Origin: Trileptium ribeirensis
Taxonomy: Eukaryota; Nematoda; Enoplea; Enoplida; Thoracostomopsidae
Length of the DNA stretch: 64,000 bases
Direction: 5' to 3'
NCBI GenBank assembly: GCA_030248225.1
Contig: JASANE010029006.1
Coordinates: forward strand, 62,001 to 126,000
The position numbers and the translations under genes are program-made. Shown here in pieces: positions 1-12,356 of this stretch. The notes beneath the pieces are model-generated. The model was given only the letters and a program-made list of their open reading frames with translations, was not told the DNA's origin and did not search any database. Within the stretch, counting starts at the first letter, position 1, and each line of letters starts with the position of its first letter.

Positions 1-1337
1 GTTCAGTCCAGACAGGGGCGGCGATCCCTAAAAAAGTGGGGGAATGAGCATAATTGTTCCTTAGTTCTTATTCCCGGATCTTGATTTCTGGCGGATGCAA
101 CCCTCTCATTCCTCCCGAAATTGCAGCACATAAGTGCAGAGCATTTCTGATCCCAAATTTAGGTAAAAATGTACCTGTAGCACGTCTGTGGGTAGTGCAT
201 ATTTTAATGTCGATACTTTAGGCCGAGTCAAACATGTCACAATGCCGTCTTTGCGCTAGCGGAGCTCATTCCTCAATCTTCCCGTAGGATCGCTCTATCC
301 TGGATAACAAATCCTGAAATCCCAGCTTGAAAAACTTGGTTCACCAAACATGGGCCATGGGTTATTGGTGCGACTCCTGCCCACGTAAAAACATTTTCCG
401 GATCCGCCGCCATGTCATTGGTCCCCATTTTCGAATATCACGTTCGTGTAACATTGGAAAATCATTCCAGTGGATTGCGGCTTCTTTTTAAGTAAACATT
501 CAAGAGTCGAGTCCGTGATTTGCAATATTAGAGGCTGTTAGTATTATTTTGATTCAAACAGAACAGTTTTAGTTAATAATAAATCCTAATAGATATACGT
601 CTTTTCTACCCAGGACTATATTAAACTAAACATTTTATGTAGTTTGAACTGGGCAGCCGATAAAATCTTACTGTTCCTAAACTCAACAGTCCCAGAGAAG
701 CATCTAGTAGTTACAACTTACATTATTGCGTAAGCCAGCACTCACGTACAGAACGAATGTTGCAGTCTGATCAATTAAATCTATGCCGCGCTTTGAGATT
801 AGGCAAAATTGTGTTTCAAAATGGAAAATAATATATACTTTAATTGTAAAATAACAAATACTAAATGTCTTATATTTGTGTTATTATAATTTATAATATA
901 GCGTATATTATTTATTTATGTATTTATTTACAAGAAATATAAATGATCAAAAATTGTATAAATTATAATTATGTATAATACTTCATAATTGTTCTATCAA
1001 TACAAATGCTATGCAAATAAGATTTTAAGTATAATGTTCACCATGCCCTATTTCCGTCGTGGTTAGAGGTAAATGGTTTAAGATATGAAATAGAAAATAT
1101 CTGAAATGGAAAATTGTTAAAATGTTTTAAAACTTTGTAGAGAAATTTTTAATAGAAAAAATTTCTAATTTAAATGTTATACTACAAATTCGAAGCTACT
1201 AATACGTCAGTTCTGGATGTGGGAAAATGCGGATAAGGTGAAACTCGTATCAGTAATCTTAAGTGTTGCGTGTTTTTGCTTCTACCATTGAGTTACTCAA
1301 TCGCCATTTTTTGCAATCCCAAAATACAATATGAAAC
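1..1337. other. AT-rich DNA, no gene seen
   Basis: I see no convincing coding frame or repeat family here. The segment from about 820 to 1020 is especially A/T rich and low in complexity. Short open frames lack any recognisable motif. Confidence 0.5.
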
Positions 1338-1600
1338 ATATTACGTACATGCTCATAGGGACCAGGGCGGCTACCCCCTCCCATCCCATTGCATCCCCCG
1401 GACATCCCCTTACCGGTGGCCTAAACCCCCTGAAGCTCCCGCAGTAATCGAAGACATGAGCGCCGAAGGCGCCGTTCACCCTCCCCCCTAAGACCTCCAA
1501 CCCTCCGCTGACGGGCTGAGCCGCCCTTGTAGGTAGAAGGCTCCCACCTCTTCCCAAGAGTACCCAACAACCCCCTTGGACTTTTGACCTGGAGCGTATA
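1338..1600. repeat. GC-rich dispersed island, copy A
   Basis: A C-rich block stands out sharply from AT-rich flanks. It shares the 13-mer GCCGAAGGCGCCG (1462-1474) with the island near 54.3 kb. It ends with a TTGGACTTTTGA-like motif that resembles the 3' ends of the islands at 5.7 and 54.3 kb. This suggests a dispersed short element of SINE-like size. No tRNA-type promoter boxes were recognised, so its class is unknown. Confidence 0.4.
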
Positions 1601-1737
1601 TTACGTATTACTACTCTGAGACATGAAATATAATATTGAGATTCATCAAAACATGCTTCCCTGTAAATCTTAATAAAATATGGTTTTAAGTTTACGTTTC
1701 ATGACCAATATTTATGAACTATATAATAATTTCTTAT

Positions 1738-2328
1738 AATGCATCATTTACGATAAGATACGTGCGCCAGGGCCAAATTATGTCACGCGTCCAACTCAAC
1801 TAGTTCGGGTGAACTATAGCTTAGCTGGACTTCTATGGTACATTTTTATAGCTTAGCTAGTCCTAAAGTGCCAAACAGGGAGCTTTGCTAGGCTCTGCAT
1901 GACAAATGGATTGTCCGGCTGAATTGTCAATTGAGAAATTTTATTTAGTATTGTGCTTAGTGTAGTAACATATTGTTCTATGGTATTTTAGCATTGATTC
2001 TAAGTTATATATATATTTGTTTTAATAAACATAATTAACGTTTTAATCAGTATGCCGCTTTTGGTGGATTATTTAGATATGTATAATAAAACGTAATGTT
2101 CGCGGACTAAATAGTCTCTGGCTTAAGTTATAGGGCTCAGCTGAACGCCTCGTGACAAAAGGACAGTCCGGCTAGACACTCGATGACAAATGGATAGCCT
2201 AGCTAGGCTATTCAAAATTTTAATAGCCGAGCTGGACTGTATGCGTGACATAGTAGCTAGCCCATTTTAACGCGTGACATAATTAGGACCATGCGTACAC
2301 GCATTTTATTGTATATGATGCATAAGAA
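1738..2328. mobile_element. Non-autonomous TIR element (about 590 bp)
   Basis: The two ends are inverted copies over roughly 70 bp. The left end reads AATGCATCATTTACGATAAG and later TTATGTCACGCGT. The right end, read on the minus strand, gives ATGCATCATATACAATAAAA and the same TTATGTCACGCGT. The interior has no coding potential and contains repeated variants of GACAAATGGATNGTCCGGCT and of TAGCTTAGCTGGAC. This is typical of a MITE or fold-back element mobilised in trans. The transposase family is not identifiable from the ends alone. Confidence 0.65.
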
Positions 2329-2365
2329 GTTAAATGTGTGAAATGTAACGCGAACTCCCAACAAG

Positions 2366-2508
2366 AGTTATCCTTCGTTTTTACAAAGCTGTTAATTTGA
2401 CACAAAGATTGCGTATATATCTTTGTAGGATTAGGGTGCTAAATTTCAGAAAATACGCAATTTTTGTACGTATTAAATTAACAGCTTTATACAAACAAAA
2501 GATAACCC
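2366..2508. mobile_element. Small MITE (about 143 bp)
   Basis: Inverted ends of about 35 bp are present: the left starts GAGTTATCCTTCGTTTTTAC and the right, read on the minus strand, starts GGTTATCTTTTGTTTGTATA. Both continue into AAAGCTGTTAATTT. An inner inverted pair around TTGCGTAT adds to the hairpin. There is no coding capacity. Confidence 0.6.
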
Positions 2509-4029
2509 ATAGTAGTATTTTCTAGAAAACATATTGCCGTTTAGCTGTGTCCCTGTACTCCAAAGTATACAGATATACATAAAATAAATGGTATCAATTG
2601 TATAAAATGTAAAACGGTGCATAAATAATAAATGTTATGTATAACTTGTGTATAAAAGGGTTCCAAATATAATAAAGAAAAAGAAATAATATACTAAAAA
2701 CGATAAGAATTGAAAAATATTAACCAATGTTTAACCTATTGTTTTAAAGTTAACACAAAAAACTAAATATTATAATGAATTTTTAAGACGAAATGAATTT
2801 TTTCAACACTACTATACAAATTTGTCCTATTACAACCGAAAAAACCTTCGAAAACTGTGAATGCTGCTTATTTTTTGTCAATGAAACAATAAATATTAAC
2901 AAAAATATTCTGGGCTATCGTCGATTCGTTCAAACAACAGCTCAGATGTATATCAAAACACAGCTGTTCAGGTGATGCCATTGTTTCCAACTTTTATACG
3001 ACGAGATTAGTAGGAGTATTTATTTTTTTTTGGGGGGGGAGGGGGGTCTGACAAATCGGACACCCCAATGTTATAACAGTAACATTTTACATGTTGCTGC
3101 ATCAGTAACAATGTCAGAAAGAGCTCAGATGTAATTTACTTCCACTTATGTCTTCCGAAGTTTAAAGTAAAAATCTTTTTTTTTCAATTAAAAAATTAAA
3201 AATTAAATTTTGATAATAATATTAGAGGAACCATTAATTGTTCAAATGGTGGCCGTATCTCAACTGTTTTATGTTTTAACTACCGCAAATTTAAAATAAA
3301 CGATTCATGTAAAGTAAACGCCCTATTCTCCAAAGCGATTTTTACTTGCCCAAATATAAAATCCGGCGCAAAATTACCTATTACCATAAAAAAGACAAAT
3401 TTAAACATTTAAATTGGTATTTTGCTGGTAATACAAAATTAGTTATCTTGTATATGTATTTTCTGCATGTATGTATACGTACGTCTGTGGTTATTTATGT
3501 GCGTGATATATATACATATATATTTTGTATTATATGTGGTTTGAGGATAAAAACTTATATACATTACATATTAGTTTATATATAATGAATATATTGTACA
3601 CATATATACATATCTGATATATATAAAATGAATATATTATACATACACCTTTATATAGTGTCCTCGGGTTAGGTGGGTAAAAATGGTTATAGCGAGTGGC
3701 CTATGCAAAGGTGATAATCAAAACATTTCCCCAGTCTGACCAAGGTTTCCTCTCAATTATTCCCCTCATTTTCATCAATTTTCCCTTAAATTTTTCGTAG
3801 TTTTGCATATGATAGCTAAAATTTACCTCTGCGGCTCCGCGAACTACATGTTGCCTTCTCGCCGGCGCACGGATGCAGGAACGAGGGACGCGGAGTCTTA
3901 GAAGGTTTAAATATAGCTTAGGGAGTATTCAGCACTTAGGGGTAACGCCCTATGGACACCTATGCTTTGTCTATATATTTTAGTACAGTATACCATTTAC
4001 TAGAACGTGGGTCAACCCAACATTGCGCA
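2509..4029. other. Non-coding DNA with simple-sequence tracts
   Basis: No gene is supported. A T-run followed directly by a G-run lies at about 3022-3040. TA-rich, microsatellite-like sequence fills roughly 3450-3655. Open frames here are short and biased in composition. Confidence 0.5.
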
Positions 4030-4660
4030 GCGAGCGGTATCACTGCAAGCAAGCGACGTTTATAGTCTCAGTCCCAGATACGTTCGAACGAATTGACTTA
4101 TTATTTTTGCTATCTTCAACATTCGCAGATGTTACAAATTACGGCATTAGATTTAAACCAGCACAATCATGCCTAAATCAAACGTATGTCCCAGGGCATG
4201 CGGTATCATGCCAAAAAAGTAAATTGGGCTCAGATACATTCAAAACGAATCATCTCGCTATTTTAAGCATCCTCGAAAACCTTTATAACCACAAATGCAA
4301 CGAATCCTAACATTACGTTGAAAATCATGGAATTATTCATGGCTTAAGGGGGATGATGGAAGTATGGGTGTAAAGTATCATTCTACAAATAGTATATAGG
4401 TCATAGATACACTGAACCAAATCACTTCAGCGTTTTAAGCATCCTCGAAACCGTTTGTGATAGCAGATGCAACAAAATATGAGATTACATTGAAAATGAC
4501 GAAATCATGATAAATTTTTCAATGAAGTAGGTCACTGGGGTATATAGTACAAAAAGCGTATATCTGTCACAGATGCGTTCAAATGAATCGCTCCGTTATC
4601 TTCAGCGACCTCAACTACGTTTATAGCGACCCTACAATGCATATTAACTATTATTTAAAA
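4030..4660. repeat. Four degenerate tandem units of about 165 bp
   Basis: The core CAGATACATTCAAACGAATC, with variants, recurs near 4074, 4231, 4404 and 4570. Each copy is followed by a segment like ATTTTAAGCATCCTCGAAA and TTTATAGC. Spacing is 157, 173 and 166 bp. Each is preceded by a GTATCATTCCAAAAAG-like stretch. A further single copy lies at about 33.81-33.93 kb. The open frame across part of it is a by-product of the repeat. Confidence 0.6.
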
Positions 4661-4886
4661 AAATATAGCATGTAAAGAGTTTTAAAATGGGTCCTTTTAT
4701 GACCCTAGTTTGTGCCCCTATGAGTCTGACAAAAAACGTACTGGTCAACAAAGCTGTAGATCTTATCTAGACGAACATAAACGATATCCAAAATTTTTTG
4801 ATACAAGGCCTGCAATTTGAGATATAAAGCCAAAAGCGCATTTTTACTCTGTCACATAAAATGAGGGTGCAATGTTTAAAGGGGGT

Positions 4887-4938
4887 CTACAATATCCCGT
4901 GGGTGAGCGGCGTCGATAAAACCCACGGAATATTGTAG
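4887..4938. repeat. Strong stem-loop
   Basis: CTACAATATCCCGTGGGT at 4887 is mirrored by ACCCACGGAATATTGTAG ending at 4938. This makes an 18-bp stem with one mismatch around a 16-base loop. Degenerate pieces of the same inverted motif follow up to about 5000. A short TIR element or a regulatory hairpin are both possible. Confidence 0.6.
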
Positions 4939-5740
4939 TATGAAACCGATGCGATATTGTGAGCTGCATCGATGAAACCCATGGGTGAGCTGCATCGATG
5001 GATTCATAGGACAGAATATAAGCTATCATATCAAAAAAACGCATGATAATATCTTCATTCGTTCCTGAGATACATTAAAAAACTGGTCGGAAATACAGAC
5101 ATACGGAGGGATACGGTAAAATTTATCAGTGCGCATACAAATATATGCTTGCTATTAACATAGCAACAAATGTCGTTTCTGCATTTCGGTCGTTTTCGCA
5201 CGTACGCAAAGCAACCACCGCAGGAGGGAAGGATGACCCATTTCGATCCGGATTAATAATAAGGTGGGACCAGAATTATACGGTTTACGATGTTCAACAA
5301 TATATGTATCCACCCCAGGACAAACCCATAAAAATGGCTGAATGAATTATTTTAATACCAGGAACTAAGTATCAGTTTAGTCAATTGCGGGCGTTCTATT
5401 CAGAAAAGTGTCTTTATAACAGGTTTATTCCGTGAAAATCACCTCTTCATGAAACCGTGCGGTAGAATTTGCTTCTAGTCTCGCCTCGCAGGACTATTGT
5501 CGCCTTTGCTAAACAGATTGACAACAATGTCGTGACTAAACCTTGGACCTAACCAAACAAGCCGCTTTTATATTATTATTAAGAAATATTTTTATATGAG
5601 TAAAGCGTTTCAGGAAAATCAGAAAGCAATGTCTCAGCTTGATGCATGTGGTAAAGACATCACTAATATACATAGCAATATGCGATACAATGCCAGAATT
5701 CACATTAAAATGCGTGGATCAAATACAATGGTCAACGGAG
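4939..5740. other. Non-coding DNA, nothing recognised
   Basis: Apart from loosely repeated GAGCTGCATCGATGAAACCC pieces up to about 5000, I see no repeat. Two short plus-strand frames (5145-5345, 5596-5787) carry no motif. Confidence 0.45.
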
Positions 5741-5960
5741 TTATCCTGAGGGCGGACCCCAAGAGCCAGGCTAGCCAGCCGCCCTGACAGATGACCCGAA
5801 CTTCCCACTGCTGGAGACGGCGCAGGCGCCAATCCAATAGGTTAGTTTCACGCTACACCTGGTCCACTCTTCCCCCGCCGATACGCCCGCACTCTCCCAT
5901 GCCGCCTCCGGGGACACGGCCACTCCAACTGCAACCTGGGACTTTGAGCATATATTAGTT
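5741..5960. repeat. GC-rich dispersed island, copy B
   Basis: A C-rich block in AT-rich DNA, with GGCGCAGGCGCC (a variant of the 13-mer in copies A and C). Its 3' end is CCTGGGACTTTGAGC followed by TATATTAGTTAC, which resembles the 3' end of copy A. The same caveat on class applies. Confidence 0.35.
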
Positions 5961-7240
5961 ACACACAATAAGCATGCTAGCATTGCATGCCAAATGTTGA
6001 TATTTCAGGACCATATATATTTTGCGCGACAATTGGCAGCGACCATCGCTATATCGATCGCGTATTAGTAGCATCTATATTCATATACACATTAGGCGAA
6101 GAGGTACACGACAGATCTCTTTTACAAGGAATTGGGACCAACTTTAGGCCAATCTATATATATCGAGATTACATATATATAGCTCTGAATATATATTTAT
6201 ATAATATAAATTAATAAATAATGCGCTGAAGCAAAGAGCATGCTGAAAAAGACAATCTAGCCTATTTAGGAGATTAGAGCTTTCACCAAGCGTAAACTTA
6301 GTTTTACCAAGATTAATGATAAATGCCAGCAGCTCGTTGCAATGGTCGACTGCATTAAGCCTTAGGTTCAAACCAGGCAGAGCTAGTCCGCAATTGATTC
6401 CTACAATGCCAGATACTTTTAATGGATATTGCACCGCGAACTATCTTTTAGTTTAAGCTCATATAAAGTAGTAGTAGTAAGGCGTGCTGATGTAATGACA
6501 GTCAAAATTTGTGTTGTCTATAACCCATTGATTGAACGGGGAATATAAATAGACGTGAATGATGCGACATGGCGGTTAAAACGTCAGGCTTAGGCTTAAG
6601 CCGGGAGCGGAATCCTAGGAAAGGCCCCAAATATATATATACTCCGCATTAACTTATTCCTTTGATGTCCACTAAAAGTCCAAATGGAAATAGAGCACTT
6701 TGTGAACTACTGTTGTATATACTCAGTTTGTAGTATGCTGTACGTTTGCACGTGCGTTGTTATTCTTTCACGTTATGAGGTTCCTTAAGGACCCGAGCAA
6801 TAGCTCCAAGATAGCTAGGTGCTTTGCATGCACAACTTTCTCCCGTACGTCCCGCATTCGATCCTCGGCGCCGGCTTGAGTTTGTCAAACATTGCACCAT
6901 AAACAAATAAATTTGGACATGAAAGTGTTAAAAGAAAAAATGCACAATAAAAAAGTAGACTCGATAGAGAAATAACAACTGCTGCTGCTGCTATAATTAT
7001 GCACGTCAGCAAAGCTTATATCTAAGCGGGGTGTAGGACGACGTTATTGGAGTGCAATAAAATGCGTGACAACTCATTACAGCGGCCACCATCGTACACA
7101 AGTGATTTATCAAACAACTGCCCTGAAACATCAACAACCACAATGCAACAAACAGCCAACACGCTCCAAAAAAGAAAAAATATAAAATAGACAGAAAAAT
7201 AAAAACAGCAGAAAAAAAATAATTTTGGCATTATTTTTGG
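5961..7240. other. Non-coding DNA, nothing firm
   Basis: No gene or array is supported. A CAGGCTTAGGCTTAAGCC motif near 6589 resembles the TTAGGC-bearing repeat at 53.9 kb, but only over a short span. Open frames are A/T-driven and lack domains. Confidence 0.45.
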
Positions 7241-7545
7241 CTTTATTATATTATATAATATCATATATTATACTATAATATAACATAATATATAATAAAT
7301 AATATAATATACCATAATATAACGTATTATATTATGTTATATATATAATATAGCGCTATATATGTGTGACATTATAACATAATGCATTATATATTATATT
7401 AAATGTATAATAAATGATATAATGTAATTTAATATAATACATTATATTATGTCATATATATAATATAATACAATATATAATGTATTATATTATAATAAGT
7501 TGTACATATTATCATATATTATAATGTATCATATTATATATTACG
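7241..7545. repeat. AT-palindromic low-complexity tract
   Basis: About 300 bp of almost pure A/T built from interleaved TATAATATAT, AATATAATAT and CATAATGTAT units, many of them self-complementary. It is expected to melt easily and extrude hairpins. Confidence 0.7.
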
Positions 7546-10500
7546 TTATTGAAACAAAACACTGTTTCAGGCTAACTTCAGCTCATTTTTACTACTATCA
7601 ATGGTATCAGTGTTGTAAGTAAACCGATTTTGCCCGAATTTTCACAGTAGATCTGATCTTAGGTGGCTTACCTGGGGAATTGATATCGATTTGATAAAAG
7701 CGTATTTAAGGAAACTCGGCAGATTATAGTTTTAGTGTCAAATCCAAACAAATATTCTTGGGTTTTTAGGTTTTAGCATCGAGCCAGAGCTAATCGTAAT
7801 AAATACATAGTTTTATTTACGATTCCAACTATATTAATGAGCTGATTCGGGTGGTATCATAATTACATCAATCTGATCAAGAGTTAAGGAGTTATGCCCA
7901 TTTAAGCGAAAACCTGAGGCATAGCCTAAGCTTTAGCTTAAGCCATTAACCCATGAATCCAATAGATTTTTAGACCATTCGACTCAGCTGGTGAATTCGG
8001 TTCGAATAGTATTAGAATTTTTTCGGCGCCAAGGATAGGCATAAATATCGAGACAAATCATAACAAATTTGGTTGTAATGGAAACTTTTTAACCGCCTGC
8101 ACTCTCTATAACTCTAGTCCGCGGGCCGCAAAATTAACGGTGCTTTTCTAGCAATACGTAACTGAACGAAGAACGTTACAGCACCATCGCTTGTCTGAAA
8201 GGCATCCGGGGCGTCTTATCAAAGTATGAACCGTCTACGGTTACGGGCAGCCGAACGTACCCGGTACTTGTCGCTTCCGAATATTCGGAAAGTACGGTAG
8301 CCCTAGTTTCAATATTTCGCAACTCGTTGTTTCCCATCGCTTTATTGGTGGTTCAGCCTAGGTGAAATGGATACTTTTGGTTCTGATCACTAGCTAGCTA
8401 ATGTTTTAACATAAGCGGTCGACCCCTCCTATTCTCGGACGGCCATGATTTTGAATTTTGGGTGAATGGGGTAGCTGGTCGAGTTCTGAGAATTTCAAAA
8501 CTTTCGAAGAATTATAATTCCGAACCTACGTCCCTAGCGCATAGTTCGCCTATTTGTATCTCAGAGTTACGCCTTATCAAGTGGATAGTTTACATCTGGC
8601 TACCTGCGTGCGTCCATTAAATGATTCCCTTGATTTTCAGGTAACGACATACAATTATAACATAGAGCAAAACATGCAAGTGTAAATGATAGCATAAATA
8701 TAAAATGACAAATGTTAATAAGCGACGCGGCATTATCGGGACGACCCGCGCACCATGCAGCACGTATGAGTATAATTTCTATTGATCCGATTGAGTATGC
8801 TGAAATCTTATTTGCCAAAGTGTTACGATTGTTGCATAACTTAGGTTCGGGTGCCGTTTCAGGCGTCCCTGAAGCAATTTTATTTCCCGAAACCTTGCAG
8901 AAACGCACGTAACAGACCGGAACTGTCATGCTACATTTGTAGTCTTATTTGTCGCACACGTTCTTATTCAGCTTCTTCATTCAGGTCTTTGTTCCCTTTC
9001 TGCTTCGAATTATGCCACTAATTGTATCCTTAGACGTTCTCGCGCAGAAAGCGTATGTTCCGCCTACTGGTCAGGTGGATGTTGTTAATCTTCGGGCAAA
9101 TTTTCAAAACTAAGCATTTGAATTCACCGAACAACATACGACGCTCAACCAGGTCAGACATCTTTGCAGAGTTGAGTCCGTGTCCCGGATGGGGTGTACT
9201 ATGACGCTGCATTTCTGATGTCGCAGAGCCAAATGATCAATAAAAAATGATTCACCTAGCCGAACCATTCCTATGTCAGTTTAATAAGGCTGTCGAGTTA
9301 GAATATATTGACGATGATTTCGGAACAGGTATCCAGTATATATGATGTGAAGCCAGATGCCGGCACTAGATTAACCGATTCTCGCAGGCAACGCCGAATA
9401 AGCTGTAAATAATACAACTTAATATCATTGCGATCAGTAACGTTGGATCAGTACACTTGCTCATCCTTTTGTGCGGTACTATTTAAAATAGAATAAGTAC
9501 AGCGTAGACCACGTGCCAGAGATCGCGCTATTTCCTCTTCCTTTCCACAATTTCTGCTTTGACTAAGGTTGTAAATTGCGGCATGTATTACAACGATAAC
9601 CGGAACCGTCATCGTTAGGGTATTTACTGGCAGCGCTTCTTCCATCAACGTGTCAATTTCTTCAAAACACAGTCCAGGCCGCTACTGCAGTAACACTCCT
9701 GGCATGACTGCCTTACGCTGTAGTTGATCGTCACGAACGAACACATACTGATATTGCGAGCGCGCTGGTAACACATGATTTCTGCTAGGAACAAGTCGTG
9801 GAATCGATCCTCTTTGACCTTGATTAGAACCAGCAGTTGCGCAGATACTTCTAGCTTGACCTCGACTACGACGCGCTGGTTCCTGGTATTCCTTCAGCTG
9901 GAACACCGGCTACAGGCTGGACTAGCTTGTTGAGGCCAACTGCGTTTCTATTCAAGATGTAGTACGTATTTCAGAACCTGGTGACAGCTGGTCCTTCTCA
10001 TCGGTATTGTTCTGTTCGTTCGAATAGTATTGGCAACCAGGACTAACGCGATCCCATCTGGTACATCCTGAATCTATGGTCAGCGTGCCAATGAACGACG
10101 TGAGTCCATAGTCCACTATGTATGAATCATCTTGCCGTTCCACTACTGCGTGTATAATATTAGCCCTGGAAACATGTTGCGTTCACTTCGTCCTTGGTTG
10201 ATATAATTTCGAATGTTACTAGATGTACCGATATGTCGGTTCGGCTGGCTCTAGCGGATACGTTCACGACACTTTTAAGTATTGTGGCCAGGGACCGTAT
10301 GAAGGTACCGGCAAAATTTCGTGGGAGATACTCGTTGTTTTAAATTGTCCGGCAGTACAGTGCAATATGACCCACTTTATTACCAGATCTGACAAATTGA
10401 TCTATTTGTAGTGAACTGCTCTAGGTCAAATATTGGAAATTGTCTGTGTTTTCAATCATACCCAGTTCTGTGTGAATAGTCAGCGTTCGCAAGTAGTAGT

Positions 10501-10632
10501 TCTTGGCTGAGAACTTGTAGTTGTTGGAATTCATCATATCCGCGTTGCACCTGGCTGACGTTAGCATTCATATTTTAAAGCTTTGAAATGCATTCAACTA
10601 AAGAATTTATCCGAGCCGGTTGCAGAGCGTCT
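7546..10632. other. Mostly unassigned; possible decayed retroelement tail
   Basis: No reverse transcriptase, integrase or host domain is recognised on either strand. The portion from about 8.6 to 10.6 kb lies downstream, in minus-strand sense, of the gag relic at 10.6-11.7 kb and could be decayed continuation of that element. Minus-strand frames at 9448-9648, 9682-9906 and 9952-10143 lie in series, but none has a motif I can name. The frame at 8600-8929 has one hydrophobic stretch only. Confidence 0.3.
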
Positions 10633-11715
10633 CTAATGTATTAACCGAGAGCTGGTTGGCGTATTTTGACGTCTTGCGTGCGCTCCTATTCGATCAAGCT
10701 GTTTGGAGATATTTGCCAGACCTGCCGTAACCTCGGAATTAGGTCCGATTTTTGTTTCAATTCGCCCTGCAGCGATAATTGCTTCTGCCATGGTCTTAGG
10801 TCCCATAACTTTCACGTCTTCTCGTATTTGGAGACGCAAGCTAGCTACAAACTTATTGCGGAGGCTGGTTTGCTTTTCCCCTCTGGCACTGTCATGTAAC
10901 CCAGTGCGGACTGCGCGAGATGTGTAATTTCACGTGCATAGCTAGCAACCGTTTTGTCGGTCCCTGCGTTGTCACATCGTACTGATTGCTTAGATACCTC
11001 TTTCGATCCTCTATCATTAGTGCAGTCTCCAGTTTTGGCAGCACCTGCGTATAGTCTCTTTTTATATTGTCATCTAGTCCGTTATAAACGAATTGACCAA
11101 GTCCCGAAAATTAACACCTTAGTACGCTAGCTTTATTTTGATCCAGCCATTCGCTAGCAGCGAATTTCACTTAGAATTTATTACGTCGCCAGCTGTTTAA
11201 ATCATTACTTTTTCACCGTGGAGCGGCATAATCGAAATATCGGGGCCGCCTTGACTCATGATACCAGTTAGTTGATGGTCTAACGAATTCCCAGGCGAAT
11301 GATTCAAATTTTCTCGTTTATATGCTGTCCTGAGTGTTCTTGTTTTGCTTTTGCCGCAAAGTCTACTGTATTTTGTAATTGCTTTACCTTCTCAGCCACT
11401 GCTTGGAATAAATATGTTACTTTGTTCTGTAGAATCGCGCAAATACTGTGTATTTTTCTGGATGTTTTCAAATTGTTGGGTAAACTTAGTAGAGTTCTGA
11501 CTAGTGATCAAACTATCGCGGATGGCATCAAGCTGCGTGTTGATCGATGGTATAGTTTTACAGCAAGTAGCGTCGAGCTTGGTCAGGCAAGTTTGCTGCT
11601 CTGTCAAAATTTGACCAATATTAATAAATCGTTTTTCCGCTTCGCTTTTAAAATAGTTAACTGCACATCTGTTTTAGTCACGACGAGTTGCAGTTCGCGA
11701 TTATCGGGCTACAAC
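10633..11715 (-). pseudogene. gag: Gypsy-type gag relic
   Basis: Read on the minus strand, frame fragments join into a capsid-like region. The last open piece (10633-10839) contains LRLQIREDVKVMGPKTMAEA followed by an alanine- and glutamate-rich helix. This matches the common Ty3/gypsy capsid pattern of a basic LR-IR segment, then P-T-EA and A-E spacing. Upstream, in other frames, lie a region with GLDDNIKRDY and LPKLETALMIEDRKRYL, and a helical N-terminal piece (11392-11607) with TEQQTCLTKLDAT. At least two or three frameshifts and stops separate them. A TTTACAG acceptor-like site lies at about 11715. No zinc knuckle or pol follows recognisably. Known of the family: gag forms the particle. 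Inferred: this copy is dead, and a retrovirus-like or other LTR lineage is possible. Confidence 0.5.
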
Positions 11716-11791
11716 GCTGTAAATATAACACATAAACGGAAGAGTTAACGAATTAGGATCCGAACGGTCGCACTGTGAGCGTGTTCCACGC

Positions 11792-12249
11792 TGTCGACTG
11801 TCGCAAAGACGACAAGATAACGGATGAAAATTAGCCAATTTTTCCAAGCAGCTCAACGGCAGGACGGAGAAAATTGTGTTCCATAAACAATTCAATTTAG
11901 CAGTAATTATTTTATCATAGTATCAATAATGGTTTTAACCCTTAATGATATGTAAACAATATATATTCAGAACAACAATAAAAGGAACTTGACATTCCCT
12001 TTACCAGATTACTCTAGCAAAAGGAGACCTACAAAATAATTTCGAACATTAATATAGCAGTTTCAACATAATAATACATAATTAAGTCTTATACATAAGC
12101 TTCAGACAAAAGTCTTCTAACACTTACATATATTATGCACAAACAAGAAACCACCACTGATTATGAACGACCGAAAAGACTGCACCACACTACAGAAAAT
12201 AAGTAGCTACCAGAAACATATGCAAATGAGAATTGTGGGAAACACAACA
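11792..12249 (-). repeat. BEL 3' LTR
   Basis: Direct repeat of 18913-19370, starting TGTCGACTGTC and ending AAACACAACA on the plus strand, with no indels relative to its partner. It carries an octamer ATGCAAAT (ATTTGCAT in element sense) near its promoter-proximal end. Two AATAAA-like stretches are also present. Because the element is reversed, this is the downstream LTR and would supply poly(A) signals. Confidence 0.95.
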
Positions 12250-12261
12250 TTCCCCGGGGAC
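12250..12261 (-). promoter_or_regulatory. Candidate polypurine tract
   Basis: In element sense the sequence immediately before the 3' LTR is TGTCCCCGGGGAA. Only GGGGAA is purine, so the tract is short. Its position abutting the LTR is what supports plus-strand priming here. Confidence 0.45.
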
Positions 12262-12356
12262 ACTTGACCAAACGTCTAAATGTCTATTATGAGTAAGGCT
12301 CAATCGAATATTCAAAATCAACAAACTTCATTTCAGGTTTCAGAAAACGCCAATGT

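Noticed and set aside
8600..8929. 109-codon minus-strand frame with one hydrophobic segment, opposed by a 66-codon plus-strand frame
   Set aside because: Neither strand shows a family motif. The hydrophobic run alone does not support an envelope or membrane protein.
11299..11748. 149-codon plus-strand frame
   Set aside because: It lies antisense to the gag relic, which has recognisable capsid-like content, so this frame is a shadow.
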